Shown: piece by piece, positions 1 to 9,885 of the stretch
Position numbering within the stretch: position 1 is the stretch's first letter
Layout: every line of letters begins with the position of its first letter
From: Massilia putida
GTDB taxonomy: Bacteria; Pseudomonadota; Gammaproteobacteria; Burkholderiales; Burkholderiaceae_D
NCBI RefSeq assembly: GCF_001941825.1
Contig: NZ_CP019038.1
Coordinates: 1,984,001 to 2,048,000, forward strand
Length of the DNA stretch: 64,000 nt
Direction of reading: 5' to 3'
Program-made: the position numbers and the translations under genes
The notes under the pieces: generated by a model
The model's input: the letters and a program-made list of their open reading frames with translations, nothing else
Told to the model about the DNA's origin: nothing
Databases searched by the model: none

Positions 1-1
1 C

Positions 2-493
2 GCCGCCCTCGCGCTGGCCTGCGCCCTGCCCCTGACCGCGCCGGCCGCCACGCCCACGCACGTGGCCACGATCGTGCGCCACAAGATCCCCGATTCCGAT
101 TTCCCGATCGCGCTGGCCGTCACGCTGCCGCCGGGGACCACGCTGCACTTCATCAGCGGCCAGGTGCCGCCCGTGGTCGACAAGGCGGCCGACGCGAATT
201 CGCCGGCCGCGTTCGGCGACACGAAGACGCAGACCGTCGGCGTGCTCGCGAAGATCAAGGAGATCCTGCAAGGCATGGGTTTGACGATGGGCGACGTCGT
301 CAAGATGCAGGTCTTCCTCGTCGGCGACCCGGGCAGGAACGGACGCGCCGACATCGCCGGGTTCATGGAGGGCTACACGCAGTTCTTCGGCGGCGCGCAG
401 CCGAACCTGCCGGCGCGCGCCGTGGTGCAGGTGGCCGGCCTGTCGAATCCGGGCTGGTTCGTCGAAATCGAAGTCGTGGCCGCAAAAAAATAA
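2..493 (+). CDS. RidA/YjgF-family protein, exported, 5' end missing
   Basis: The reading frame is open from the window edge, so the true start lies upstream. The first visible residues (ALALACALPLTAPAA) look like the end of a signal peptide, so the protein is probably exported, unlike classical cytosolic RidA. The rest matches the Rid family: a small alpha/beta domain with the C-terminal pattern LPARAVVQVAGL followed by a strand ending VEIEVVA. Canonical RidA members deaminate reactive enamines/imines, but many exported relatives have no known substrate. The conserved RidA arginine region (LPARAVV) is present. It lies 58 bp upstream of a TonB-dependent receptor gene on the same strand, so co-transcription is plausible. 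The family call is fairly safe; the activity is not known. Confidence 0.8.
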   Translation, partial: AALALACALPLTAPAATPTHVATIVRHKIPDSDFPIALAVTLPPGTTLHFISGQVPPVVDKAADANSPAAFGDTKTQTVGVLAKIKEILQGMGLTMGDVVKMQVFLVGDPGRNGRADIAGFMEGYTQFFGGAQPNLPARAVVQVAGLSNPGWFVEIEVVAAKK

Positions 494-551
494 CCGGGTC
501 AACAACCCGCGGAGACATCCACCATCAACATTGTCCAGACAAGGGGTTCAC

Positions 552-3020
552 ATGCATAAGGCCATCCTCCATGCCGGCGTCGCCGCCGGCGTCCTGACCT
601 GCGGTCTCGGTCCCGTCCACGCCGCGGAAGACGACATGCCGGCGGCGCCGGCCGCCGCGGCTGCCGCCGAAGCGGGCCCGCTCAACACGGGCGTCGTGAT
701 CGTCACGGGCACGCGCGCCACGGGCCTGAAGGTCGAGAACAGCGCCTCGCCGATCCAGGTGCTCGACACGACGTCGCTGCAGCGCACGGGCCAGCCGGAC
801 CTGATCCAGGCGCTGGCGCAAAACCTGCCGTCGCTGACCGCGCAGGCCTTCGGCGGCGACATGGCGAACATGACGCTGTCGGCGCGGCTGCGCGGCCTGT
901 CACCGAACAACACGCTCGTCCTCGTCAACGGCAAGCGCCGCCACGGCACGTCGAACCTGGCCGTGCTGGGCGGACCGTACCAGGGCGGCGCGGCCGCGGA
1001 CCTGAACTACATCCCCGTCGCCGCCATCGACCACATCGAAGTGCTGCAGGACGGCGCGGCCGCGCAGTACGGCACCGATGCCATCGCGGGCGTCGTCAAC
1101 ATCATCCTCAAGTCGAACTACCGGGGCCTCACGGGCAACGTCAACGGCGGCGGCTACGGCGACGGCGGCGGGCGTACCGGGGACGCCAGCGCCAACCTCG
1201 GTCTCGCGCCGTTCGCGGACGCGTACCTGAGCCTGACGGCGGAGACGAAATACCACGGCTTCTCGGACCGCGGCGGCATCGATCCGCGCGTCATCGATCC
1301 GACCAACCTGGCCAAGATGCCGGCGCTGAAGGACGCGCCGGGCTATCCGAACCTGAACCACATCTCGGGCGACGCGCAATACCGCCAGCACATCTTCGCG
1401 GCCAACTTCGGCGCCAACCTGGCGGGCGACCTCACGCTGTACGGCTTCGCGACGTACGGCCACAAGAAGGCGGCCGCGTTCGAGAACTACCGCATGCCGA
1501 GCCGCCTGCCGAAGATCTATCCGCTCGGCTTCTCGCCGCAGGAGACGTTCAAGGAAAACGATGGCGCTTTCACGGCCGGCATCAAGGGCAAGCTGGCGGG
1601 GTCGTGGAACTGGGACCTGTCCAGCACCTACGGCCGCGACGAGGCCAAGCTGGGCGTCGCGCACTCGGGCAACGTGTCGCTGTTCAACGATACCGGCGCG
1701 ACGCCGCTCGATTTCTACGCCGGTAAATTCGTCGCGAGCCAGTGGACCAACAACCTCGACCTGAACCACGAGTTCGACGTGGGCTGGTCCACGCCGCTGA
1801 ACTTCGCCGCGGGCCTGGAGCACCGCCGCGACGAGTACGAGATCGGCGCGGGCGATCCGGGCTCGCGCTACAAGGAAGGCGCGCAATCGTTCCCCGGCTT
1901 TTCGCTGACGGACGCGGGCAGCCACAGCCGCACGAACAAGGCCGCGTACGTGGACGTGTCGGGCCAGCCGGTGGCGGGATGGACCGTCGACCTCGCGGGC
2001 CGCTACGAGCACTTCAGCGACTTCGGCAACGCCAAGGTCGGCAAGCTGACGAGCCGCTACGACTTCTCGCCCGTCGTCGGCGTGCGCGCCACGTATTCGA
2101 ACGGCTTCCGCGCGCCCACCCTGGCCGAGGAATACTATTCGGCCACCAACGTGTCGCCGCGCAGCGCGTTCGTGCAGCTGGCGCCGAACTCGCCCGGTGC
2201 GAGGCTGGTGGGCGTGAACGGCCTGCGGCCGGAAGCGTCGACGAACATCAGCGCCGGCATCGTCATCAATCCGTCCGCGAACGCCGCCATCACGCTGGAC
2301 GCCTACCAGATCACGATCCGCGACCGCATCGTCGGTTCCGGTTCGCTGTACGGTTCCGGCGGCGCCGTGAACTCGCCGGCCGTGACGGCGGCGATCATCG
2401 CCAACGGCAACGCGCTCGATCCGACCGTCGTCCAGACCGGCATCAACATTTTTTCGAACGCCGTCAACACGCGCTCGCGCGGCCTGGAATTCGTCGCCAC
2501 CTTGAACAGCAGCTACGGCGCCTACGGCAAGGTCGACTGGTCGCTGGCGGCGAACTGGAACAAGGTCGAGGTCATCAAGATCAACCAGGCGCCCGCGCAG
2601 CTGCAGCCGCAGACGCTGCTGGACGCCACGGCGATCTCGGACCTGGAGACGGCCTCCCCGCGCGTGCGCGTGAACCTGGGCGCGCTGTGGAAGTCGGGCC
2701 CGTGGACGGTCAATGCGCGCGAGGCGTTCTACGGCAGGTCGTCGGAACTGCAATCGTCGGACGGCGCCACCTACTACAAGACGGAAGTGAAGCCGACGGC
2801 GATCACGGACCTGGAAGTGAGCTACCAGTTCACGAAGGCGTGGATGTTGTCGGTGGGGGCGAACAATCTGTTCAACCAGTATCCGGACCACGTCAACGCG
2901 AACCTGCTCGCCGAGCAGCGGTCTAACCTGGATAACGGGGCCGTCACCGTGTACCCGACGTTCTCGCCGTTCGGCATCAACGGCGGGTATTACTACGCGC
3001 GGCTGGGCTTCAAGTTCTGA
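552..3020 (+). CDS. TonB-dependent outer membrane receptor
   Basis: The product is 822 residues from the ATG at 552, chosen because AAGGGG at 541-546 sits at a good distance; a TTG at 531 is possible but less likely. A signal peptide ends near GPVHA (about residue 24). The plug domain follows (about 45-170), with the typical stretches VIVTGTR, LVLVNGKRRH and [20 protein letters not shown]. The remainder is a beta barrel ending in the aromatic residue Phe (ARLGFKF), as outer membrane barrels do. It should import a ligand across the outer membrane using TonB energy. The substrate cannot be read from sequence. It is followed 58 bp later by a second receptor gene and then by a propeller sensor kinase, which suggests a regulated nutrient-uptake locus. 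Confidence 0.9.
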   Translation: MHKAILHAGVAAGVLTCGLGPVHAAEDDMPAAPAAAAAAEAGPLNTGVVIVTGTRATGLKVENSASPIQVLDTTSLQRTGQPDLIQALAQNLPSLTAQAFGGDMANMTLSARLRGLSPNNTLVLVNGKRRHGTSNLAVLGGPYQGGAAADLNYIPVAAIDHIEVLQDGAAAQYGTDAIAGVVNIILKSNYRGLTGNVNGGGYGDGGGRTGDASANLGLAPFADAYLSLTAETKYHGFSDRGGIDPRVIDPTNLAKMPALKDAPGYPNLNHISGDAQYRQHIFAANFGANLAGDLTLYGFATYGHKKAAAFENYRMPSRLPKIYPLGFSPQETFKENDGAFTAGIKGKLAGSWNWDLSSTYGRDEAKLGVAHSGNVSLFNDTGATPLDFYAGKFVASQWTNNLDLNHEFDVGWSTPLNFAAGLEHRRDEYEIGAGDPGSRYKEGAQSFPGFSLTDAGSHSRTNKAAYVDVSGQPVAGWTVDLAGRYEHFSDFGNAKVGKLTSRYDFSPVVGVRATYSNGFRAPTLAEEYYSATNVSPRSAFVQLAPNSPGARLVGVNGLRPEASTNISAGIVINPSANAAITLDAYQITIRDRIVGSGSLYGSGGAVNSPAVTAAIIANGNALDPTVVQTGINIFSNAVNTRSRGLEFVATLNSSYGAYGKVDWSLAANWNKVEVIKINQAPAQLQPQTLLDATAISDLETASPRVRVNLGALWKSGPWTVNAREAFYGRSSELQSSDGATYYKTEVKPTAITDLEVSYQFTKAWMLSVGANNLFNQYPDHVNANLLAEQRSNLDNGAVTVYPTFSPFGINGGYYYARLGFKF

Positions 3021-3078
3021 CTGTTCTGACGCGCACTGTAACAAGGGGGAGCCGGTCTCGTGCTACGACGATGGACAT

Positions 3079-5817
3079 ATGTCGATGCGCCAACATACTC
3101 CCTGGAACAATGCCGCGTTCTCAGTTCCGGCAAGCGTGGCAATCTGGGCCACGTGCGCGTTCGCGCAGGTGGCCCAGGCGCAGACAACCGGCCCGGGCGG
3201 CATCACTACCGTCGAGATCACCGGCTCCCGCCTCAAGCGGACGGATACCGCCACCCCATCGCCGGTGGATATCGTCACGCGCGCCGACATCGCGCGATCG
3301 GGCAAGACCACCCAGTCCGACGTCGTGCGCTCCCTCACGGTGGACAATAACGGGTCGATCGGCCTGGGCAACGTCAGCGGCTTCGCCATGGGATCGAGCG
3401 GTGTGTCGCTGCGCGGGCTGGCCGTCAATGCCACGCTCGTCCTCGTCAACGGCCGCCGGATGGTGCACTTCGGCCTGGCCGACGACGTGCAGCGCACGTT
3501 CGTCAACCTGAGCGCGATTCCCCTCGATCTCGTCGACCGCATCGAAGTGCTGAAGGAGGGTGCGTCGGCGATCTACGGTTCCGATGCGATCGCCGGCGTC
3601 GTCAACATCATCCTGCGCAGCCAGTATCAAGGCGCGTCCGCCGACCTCGGCTATGGCTGGACGGAAGGCGGCGGCGGCGCGACGCCGCACGCCAGCCTCA
3701 CGGGCGGCATCGGCAACCTCGACACCGATGGCTACAACTTGTTCGCCAACCTCGAGGTCTCGCACCAGCAAGGCATTCCGAGCGCCGACCGGGCCGGCCG
3801 CAAATGGATCGGCAACGGCGACCTGCGTCCTTACGGCTACGACTTCACGGCCGGCGGCATCGGCCCGAACATCGGCGGCTGGTTCGACAATGCGGGCGGA
3901 ACGTCCAACCCGAACCGCTACGGCGCGGTCAGCCCCGCGGCGGGCCCCGTCGCGTGGCGCCAGCTGCCGGGCTGTACGTCGGCCATCCGCCTGCCGGCCG
4001 GTCTCGGCGGCTGTCCCTACGATCGCGTCCGCGACTACGGCGCCGTCCTGCCCGAGGAAAGGAAAGTGAACCTGTACGTGCGCGGCACGATGCGGCTGTC
4101 GCGCACGTTCGAGCCGTATTTCGAGCTCGGCAGGTTCGGCTCCGACACCAGGTCGACGTGGGTCTTCGGCCCGACGGGTGCCAACGAATTGTGGATCGAT
4201 CCCGCCACCAATGCGGTGAAGGACAATACCCGGCTGCCGCTGCCGGCGGCCCACCCGGACAACCCGCTGGGCGCCGACGGATTGCTCAGTTACCTGACCG
4301 CCGACGCGGGGCCGCGCAGCTTCGAGCACGACAGCGCCGTGTGGCGCGCGCTGGCCGGGGCCAGGGGCGAATGGGCCGGCTGGCGCTACGACACGGGCCT
4401 GCTGTACGGCCACACGACGACCACGCGGATCCTGCGCGGCTTCATCCGCGACAGCGTGTTGAAGGCGGGGCTGGCCGGCACGGGGCCGTTCGGCTACTAC
4501 CGCCTCGGCGCCAATGCCGGCCTCAACCCGCCGGCGTTCTACCAGGCCTTGTCGCCCGAGATCTCGACCGACAACGTAGCGACGCTGACGATGCTCGATT
4601 TCAAGGCCTCGCGCGACCTGATGCCGCTGGCGGGCGGCCCGCTGGCACTGTCCGTCGGCGCGGAATACCGGCGCGAAAGCCTGCACGCGCCGGCCCCGCC
4701 CTATACCGATATCGGCGATATCGTCGGCTGGCCCTACTATGTCTACAGCGGCAAGCAAAGAGTGCTCTCGGCCTTCGCCGAGACCCACGCGCCGGTGTCC
4801 GAAACGCTGGAACTCGACGGCGCGGTGCGGGTCGACAAGGTGTGGAATTCGGAAACGTCGGTCACGCCCAAGCTGGGCGTCAAGTGGAAGCTGTCGAACC
4901 AGCTGGCGCTGCGCGGCACCTATACCGAAGGTTTCCGCGCTCCCAACGAGGTCGAGCAAGGGGCCGGCAATACCAACGCCGCGGCGCTCGACCTGCTCGG
5001 CCACGGCTTCCTGAGCGTCGTCCGGACGATCGGCAATCCCGATCTCAAGCCCGAGAAATCGAGGACGCTGACCCTCGGCGCCATCTACGAGCCGCGGCGC
5101 GCGACGAGCCTGGGGGTCACGTACTGGTGGCTCGAACGCAGCGACGAGATCAACGGCGCCGATCCGTACGCGATCCTGGCCGACAGCGCGGCGTTCAAGG
5201 GCGCGTCCGTCGTGCGCGACGCCCAGGGCAACGTGCTCGAAGTGAGCGCCCCGTTCCAGAACAACTCGCGCTCGCGCCTGCAGGGCGTCGACGTCGACGT
5301 CAACCACCGCCGCCGGCTCGGCCGCTTCGGTACGCTGAGCGCCAGGCTGGCATGGACGTACCTCGATTACTACAAGAAGCAGTTTGCCGGCGGACCGACG
5401 GTCGACTATGCGGGCACGCACGGACCGATGGTCGTCAGCGGCAACACGGGCACGCCGAAACAGCGGGTGAATGCCGAACTGAGCTGGGAACGGGGGCCGG
5501 ACCGCCTGTCCACGTCCTTGGCGTATATCGGCAGCTATCTCAACAAGGACAACCAGACCGCCCCCTGCTTCAACCGATTCGCCGACGGTGCGCCGGCGCC
5601 CGCCGGCTGCCGGGTCGCGTCGTTCACCACCGTGGGCCTGCACGGCAGCCATCGGGTCGACAAGCACACGGAGATCTACGTTTCCATCAGCAACGTGTTC
5701 GACCGCATCGCGCCGCTCGACCCGAGCGCCTACATCAACCTGAACTTCAATCCCTCGTTCCACCTGAGCGGTGCGATCGGCAGGACGTTCGACGTCGGCG
5801 TCAGGCACGACTTCTGA
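3079..5817 (+). CDS. TonB-dependent outer membrane receptor (second of a tandem pair)
   Basis: The product is about 912 residues. The ATG at 3079 opens the frame, with a second ATG at 3085; the purine-rich AAGGGGGA near 3043 is rather far away, so the exact start is uncertain. A signal peptide ends around VAQAQ. The plug domain contains [20 protein letters not shown] and [22 protein letters not shown], and the barrel ends in ...GVRHDF. It is only distantly similar to the preceding receptor: the plug is alike but the barrel differs and is longer, with two cysteine pairs in probable loops ([14 protein letters not shown], and [15 protein letters not shown] near the C-terminus). The sensor kinase gene begins 14 bp after its stop codon, so the genes are probably co-transcribed. 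Ligand unknown. Confidence 0.88.
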   Translation: MSMRQHTPWNNAAFSVPASVAIWATCAFAQVAQAQTTGPGGITTVEITGSRLKRTDTATPSPVDIVTRADIARSGKTTQSDVVRSLTVDNNGSIGLGNVSGFAMGSSGVSLRGLAVNATLVLVNGRRMVHFGLADDVQRTFVNLSAIPLDLVDRIEVLKEGASAIYGSDAIAGVVNIILRSQYQGASADLGYGWTEGGGGATPHASLTGGIGNLDTDGYNLFANLEVSHQQGIPSADRAGRKWIGNGDLRPYGYDFTAGGIGPNIGGWFDNAGGTSNPNRYGAVSPAAGPVAWRQLPGCTSAIRLPAGLGGCPYDRVRDYGAVLPEERKVNLYVRGTMRLSRTFEPYFELGRFGSDTRSTWVFGPTGANELWIDPATNAVKDNTRLPLPAAHPDNPLGADGLLSYLTADAGPRSFEHDSAVWRALAGARGEWAGWRYDTGLLYGHTTTTRILRGFIRDSVLKAGLAGTGPFGYYRLGANAGLNPPAFYQALSPEISTDNVATLTMLDFKASRDLMPLAGGPLALSVGAEYRRESLHAPAPPYTDIGDIVGWPYYVYSGKQRVLSAFAETHAPVSETLELDGAVRVDKVWNSETSVTPKLGVKWKLSNQLALRGTYTEGFRAPNEVEQGAGNTNAAALDLLGHGFLSVVRTIGNPDLKPEKSRTLTLGAIYEPRRATSLGVTYWWLERSDEINGADPYAILADSAAFKGASVVRDAQGNVLEVSAPFQNNSRSRLQGVDVDVNHRRRLGRFGTLSARLAWTYLDYYKKQFAGGPTVDYAGTHGPMVVSGNTGTPKQRVNAELSWERGPDRLSTSLAYIGSYLNKDNQTAPCFNRFADGAPAPAGCRVASFTTVGLHGSHRVDKHTEIYVSISNVFDRIAPLDPSAYINLNFNPSFHLSGAIGRTFDVGVRHDF

Positions 5818-5831
5818 ACAGCGGAGTCCCT

Positions 5832-8800
5832 ATGCAACCAGCCCGCGCCAAGCCCCCGACCGGAAACGGATGGGTCGTCGCGGCGGCGCTGGCGGCCCTC
5901 TGCGCCTTGCCGGCACGGGGTGCCGACGACCCGGCGCGCTATACCGAAGCGTTCCAGCGCTTCGGCGTCAGCGACGGCCTGGCGAACAACGTGGCTTTCG
6001 ATGTCGCGCAGGACAGGTACGGCTTCATGTGGGTGACGACCCGCAACGGCATCTCGAAATTCGACGGGTCCGACTTCACCGTCTATCGCCCGGTGCCGCC
6101 CGGTGTCGAACGCCACGTCGCCCAGTTCTACCAGACGATCTCGCAGTCCAGGGACGGCAACCTGTGGTTCTGTTCGTGGGGGAACGGGCTGCTGAAACTC
6201 GACCTCGCCACCGAACGGTTCACGTTCTTCCGGCACGACGACCGCAAGCCGGATACGATCGCCGGCAACAACGTCTGGTTCGCGTTCGAGGACCGGGACG
6301 GCATGATGTGGGTGTCGAGCGAAGGCGGCTTGTCCCGCCTCGATCCGAGGACGGGCAAGGCGACCGTCTACCGGCACGACCCGTCGCGGCCCGACAGCCT
6401 GGCGAACAGCCAGATCACGACCCAGGTGGTGCAGGACAAGGACGGCATGCTGTGGGTCGGCACCTATGGCGGCGGACTCGACCGCCTGGATCCGGCCACC
6501 GGCAAGTTCAGCCACTACCGCCACGACGACCGCAACCCCAACTCGCTGGCCAACGATTCCGTCGAGGGACTGTTCCTGGACGCCGACGGCACGCTGTGGA
6601 TCGCCACCGACGGCGGTCTCGACCATTTCGATCCGCGCGCGGGCACCTTCACGGTGTACCGGCACGATCCTAACGACCCGGGCAGCCTGGCCAACAACGC
6701 GGTGCTGAAGGTGATGCGCGACAGCCGCGGCCAACTGTGGACGTCGCACTGGGGCGGCGGCATTCACCGGATGATTCCTCGCACCGGCAAATTCATCCAC
6801 TACCGCTACGATCCGGGCGATCCGTTGAGCGTGGCGTCGAACATGACGGAATACATGACGGAGTCGCGCGATCACGCGCTCTGGATCGCCACGTTCAACG
6901 GCCTGGTCCGCTTCGACGACGCCTCCGGGCGCTTCCACTCCATGTTCCAGCAAACGGGATTGAGCGCCACGTCGGGCCGCATGCTGGTGTCGGGCATGGT
7001 GAGCGACCGCCACGGGCGCCTGTGGAGCGTCAGCGAGGATGCGGGCGCCGTGCGCTACGACCCGGCGACCCGCACCTCGCGGCACTACCTGCCGGAGCCC
7101 GGCAACCCGCACAGCCTGTCGGAAGTCGCGATCACGGCCATCGCCACCGACGCCGACGGCACGGTCTGGCTGACGACCCGGGCCGGCCTGGACCGCTATG
7201 ACGAGCGCACCGACAGTTTCGAACGGTTCACGCTGAGCCGGTACGCCCCCCAGGGCGCCACGTCGGACAGCACCATCAGCGACCTGGCGGTCGACCGCAA
7301 CGGCATGCTCTGGATGTCGGTGTACGGCGTCGGGCTGCAGCGCTTCGACCCAAAGCGCAAGGTGCTGACGATCTATGCCCACGACCCGGCCAATCCGTCC
7401 AGCCTCGCGAATAACCTGACGAACGCCGTACTGGCCGCCCGCGACGGCTCGATCTGGGTGGCGGCCGATGCGGGCTTGAGCCGGCTCGATCCCGCCAGCG
7501 GCAAGTTCACCAATTTTACGGAACGGGACGGCCTCAGCACCCAGATCGCCAACGACCTGGCCGAACTGCCCGACGGCACCATCGTCGTCGCGACCGACGT
7601 CGGCGTCAACCGCTACGATGCGCGCAGCGGCCGGTTCACCGCGTACACCACGCAACAAGGCATGCCGAGCAATTACGTGATGTCGCTCGAGGCCGATAAC
7701 GCGGGCAATATCTGGGCGGGTACCGACAAGGGCCTCGCGCGCATCACGCCGTCGTCCGGCAAGATCCGGGTCTACGATGCGCGCGACGGCCTGCCCAGCA
7801 ATCAGTTCTGGAACCATTCGGCCTATCGCGCCGCGGACGGGACCATGTATTTCGGCACCACCGACGGCCTGACCAGCTTCCATCCCGATTTCTTCAAGGA
7901 CAATCCGGATGCGCCGCCCGTGTACATCACCGAATTGTCGGTGTTCAAGCACAAGCTCGAGGCCGGCGACCGCTCGCCGCTCGCCACCAGCGTCCACCTG
8001 GCCAAGGCCGTCACGCTCGATTACCGCCAGTCGAGCCTGGGATTCCGGTTTGCCGCCCTGAATTACCGCTGGCCCGCCAAGAACCGGTATGCCTACCAGC
8101 TCGAAGGCTTCGACCGGGGCTGGACCTATGTCGACAGCGCGCATCGGGAGGCCGCCTACACCAACCTGTCGCCCGGCAATTACGTCTTCCGGGTCAAGGC
8201 GTCCAATAACGACGGCGTCTGGAACGAGACCGGCGCGGCGCTCGCCGTCACGATCACCCCGCCCTGGTGGCAGACCTGGACGTTCCGCGTGCTGATGGCA
8301 GCCCTGGCGCTGACGCTGACCTACGCGCTCTACCGCGCGCGCGTGCGCCAGTTGCAGGCACAGGCGCGCAAGCTGCAACGCATCGTCGACGAGCGGACGC
8401 ACGACCTGCAGATCGCCAAGGAGAAAGCGGAAGTCGCCAACCAGGTCAAGAGCACCTTCCTGGCCAATATGAGCCACGAACTGCGCACGCCGCTGAACGC
8501 GATCCTGGGCTACGCGCAGATCCTGCGGCGCGATCCGCACCAGTTGAGCAGGCGCCAGGCCGCCGGCCTGACGACCATCCAGGAAAGTGGCCAGCACCTG
8601 CTCAACCTCATCAACGACATCCTGGACCTGGCGCGGATCGAGGCCGGCAAGCTGAGCTTGTATCCGGCCGAGTGCAATCTTGCCGCGTTCCTCGGTCTGG
8701 TGACGAAAATGATCGGCGTGAAGGCCGACGAGAAAAACCTGTCGTTCAGGTGCCAGGCGGCGCCGGACTTGCCGTCCGCCGTGATCGTGGACGAGAAGCG

Positions 8801-9863
8801 CTTGCGGCAAGTCCTGCTCAACCTGTTGTGCAATGCCGTCAAGTTCACCGATCACGGCGAGGTCAGCCTCCGTGTGCTGAAGGCCGCGTCGTCCGCCGGC
8901 ATGGTGCGCCTGCGTTTCGAAGTGGCCGACAGCGGCATCGGCATGACCGACGAACAGATGGCGACCATCTTCGAGCGCTTCGAACAGGCCGGCGACGTGG
9001 TTCGGCGCGAGGGCGGGTCAGGGCTGGGCCTGGCCATCAGCCAGCAACTGATTCGCATGATGGGAGGAAACATCGAGGTGACGAGCCAATTGGGCCAGGG
9101 CAGCCTGTTCTGGTTCGAACTGGACCTGCCGCTCGCCGCGGCGCCACAGGCCGCCGTGCCTGCCCCGCAGATCACGGGGTACCAAGGTCCGCGCAAGAGG
9201 CTGCTGGTCGTGGACGACCTGCCGCAGAACCGGCTCGTGCTGATCGATGCCCTGCAGCCGCTGGGGTTCGAAGTGTTCGATGCCGAGAACGGCCAGGAGT
9301 GCCTGGATCTGCTCGACCGCGTCGATCCCGATCTCATCGTGATGGACGTGATGATGCCCGTGATGGACGGGCGGGAAGCGACGCGCAGGATCCGGCAACG
9401 TCCGCAGCGCGCCGGGATTCCCGTCATCATGACCAGCGCCAGCGCCACCGGCGAGGACGAAGCGCAATGCCTCGCGGCGGGCGCCGACGCCTTCCTGCCC
9501 AAGCCGATCGACAACGACCGGCTGCTGAAGATCATCGGCGAACTGTTGTCCCTGACGTGGCTCACCACGACGGAACGGATAGCACAAGCGCAGCCCGCCG
9601 GGAGCGAGGCCGGGCAGGCCGCCGACATGATCGTTCCCCCGCGCGACGAGATCGAGACGCTGTACCAGCTTGCACGGGTCGGCAATATGCAAAGCCTGCG
9701 CGCGCGCGCCGATTACCTGGCCGACCTCGACCCGCGCTATGCCGCCTTTGCCCGAGCGTTGCGCATGCTGGCGGAAAACTATCAATCGAAAGCCATTCTC
9801 GCCCTGGTGACGCGGTATCGCACGGAACATGAAGCGGCACGGAGCGGAGATCCGCAGCCATGA
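5832..9863 (+). CDS. Hybrid histidine kinase with two-component propeller sensor (propeller-Y_Y_Y-TM-HisKA-HATPase-REC)
   Basis: The product is 1343 residues. The start is the ATG at 5832 behind GCGGAG; the open frame runs much further upstream but there it only shadows the receptor gene. A signal peptide ends near ARGADD. Residues about 40-700 carry some fourteen Reg_prop-type repeats (pattern DGxLWxxTxxGLxRxD...FxxYRHD), enough for two seven-bladed propellers. A Y_Y_Y domain follows (about 710-805), then one membrane helix near 820. The HisKA box [12 protein letters not shown] has its phospho-His at about 882; HATPase_c and a receiver with Asp at about 1172 ([12 protein letters not shown]) follow. 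The last 80 residues form a helical tail. Unlike Bacteroidetes HTCS proteins there is no AraC-type output, so a partner is needed. It probably senses a periplasmic nutrient taken up by the neighbouring receptors (inference). Confidence 0.9.
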   Translation: MQPARAKPPTGNGWVVAAALAALCALPARGADDPARYTEAFQRFGVSDGLANNVAFDVAQDRYGFMWVTTRNGISKFDGSDFTVYRPVPPGVERHVAQFYQTISQSRDGNLWFCSWGNGLLKLDLATERFTFFRHDDRKPDTIAGNNVWFAFEDRDGMMWVSSEGGLSRLDPRTGKATVYRHDPSRPDSLANSQITTQVVQDKDGMLWVGTYGGGLDRLDPATGKFSHYRHDDRNPNSLANDSVEGLFLDADGTLWIATDGGLDHFDPRAGTFTVYRHDPNDPGSLANNAVLKVMRDSRGQLWTSHWGGGIHRMIPRTGKFIHYRYDPGDPLSVASNMTEYMTESRDHALWIATFNGLVRFDDASGRFHSMFQQTGLSATSGRMLVSGMVSDRHGRLWSVSEDAGAVRYDPATRTSRHYLPEPGNPHSLSEVAITAIATDADGTVWLTTRAGLDRYDERTDSFERFTLSRYAPQGATSDSTISDLAVDRNGMLWMSVYGVGLQRFDPKRKVLTIYAHDPANPSSLANNLTNAVLAARDGSIWVAADAGLSRLDPASGKFTNFTERDGLSTQIANDLAELPDGTIVVATDVGVNRYDARSGRFTAYTTQQGMPSNYVMSLEADNAGNIWAGTDKGLARITPSSGKIRVYDARDGLPSNQFWNHSAYRAADGTMYFGTTDGLTSFHPDFFKDNPDAPPVYITELSVFKHKLEAGDRSPLATSVHLAKAVTLDYRQSSLGFRFAALNYRWPAKNRYAYQLEGFDRGWTYVDSAHREAAYTNLSPGNYVFRVKASNNDGVWNETGAALAVTITPPWWQTWTFRVLMAALALTLTYALYRARVRQLQAQARKLQRIVDERTHDLQIAKEKAEVANQVKSTFLANMSHELRTPLNAILGYAQILRRDPHQLSRRQAAGLTTIQESGQHLLNLINDILDLARIEAGKLSLYPAECNLAAFLGLVTKMIGVKADEKNLSFRCQAAPDLPSAVIVDEKRLRQVLLNLLCNAVKFTDHGEVSLRVLKAASSAGMVRLRFEVADSGIGMTDEQMATIFERFEQAGDVVRREGGSGLGLAISQQLIRMMGGNIEVTSQLGQGSLFWFELDLPLAAAPQAAVPAPQITGYQGPRKRLLVVDDLPQNRLVLIDALQPLGFEVFDAENGQECLDLLDRVDPDLIVMDVMMPVMDGREATRRIRQRPQRAGIPVIMTSASATGEDEAQCLAAGADAFLPKPIDNDRLLKIIGELLSLTWLTTTERIAQAQPAGSEAGQAADMIVPPRDEIETLYQLARVGNMQSLRARADYLADLDPRYAAFARALRMLAENYQSKAILALVTRYRTEHEAARSGDPQP

Positions 9864-9885
9864 GACGGCGTGCCGCGGCGCCGCC

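Noticed and set aside
900..3044. Minus-strand ORF of over 700 codons opposite the first receptor
   Set aside because: Arg/Val/Asp-rich shadow of a high-GC gene in the antisense frame; no domain and no ribosome site.
3804..5831. Upstream extension of the hybrid kinase reading frame over the second receptor gene
   Set aside because: The sequence is Arg/Pro-rich shadow translation of the receptor gene; the signal peptide and ribosome site place the start at 5832.
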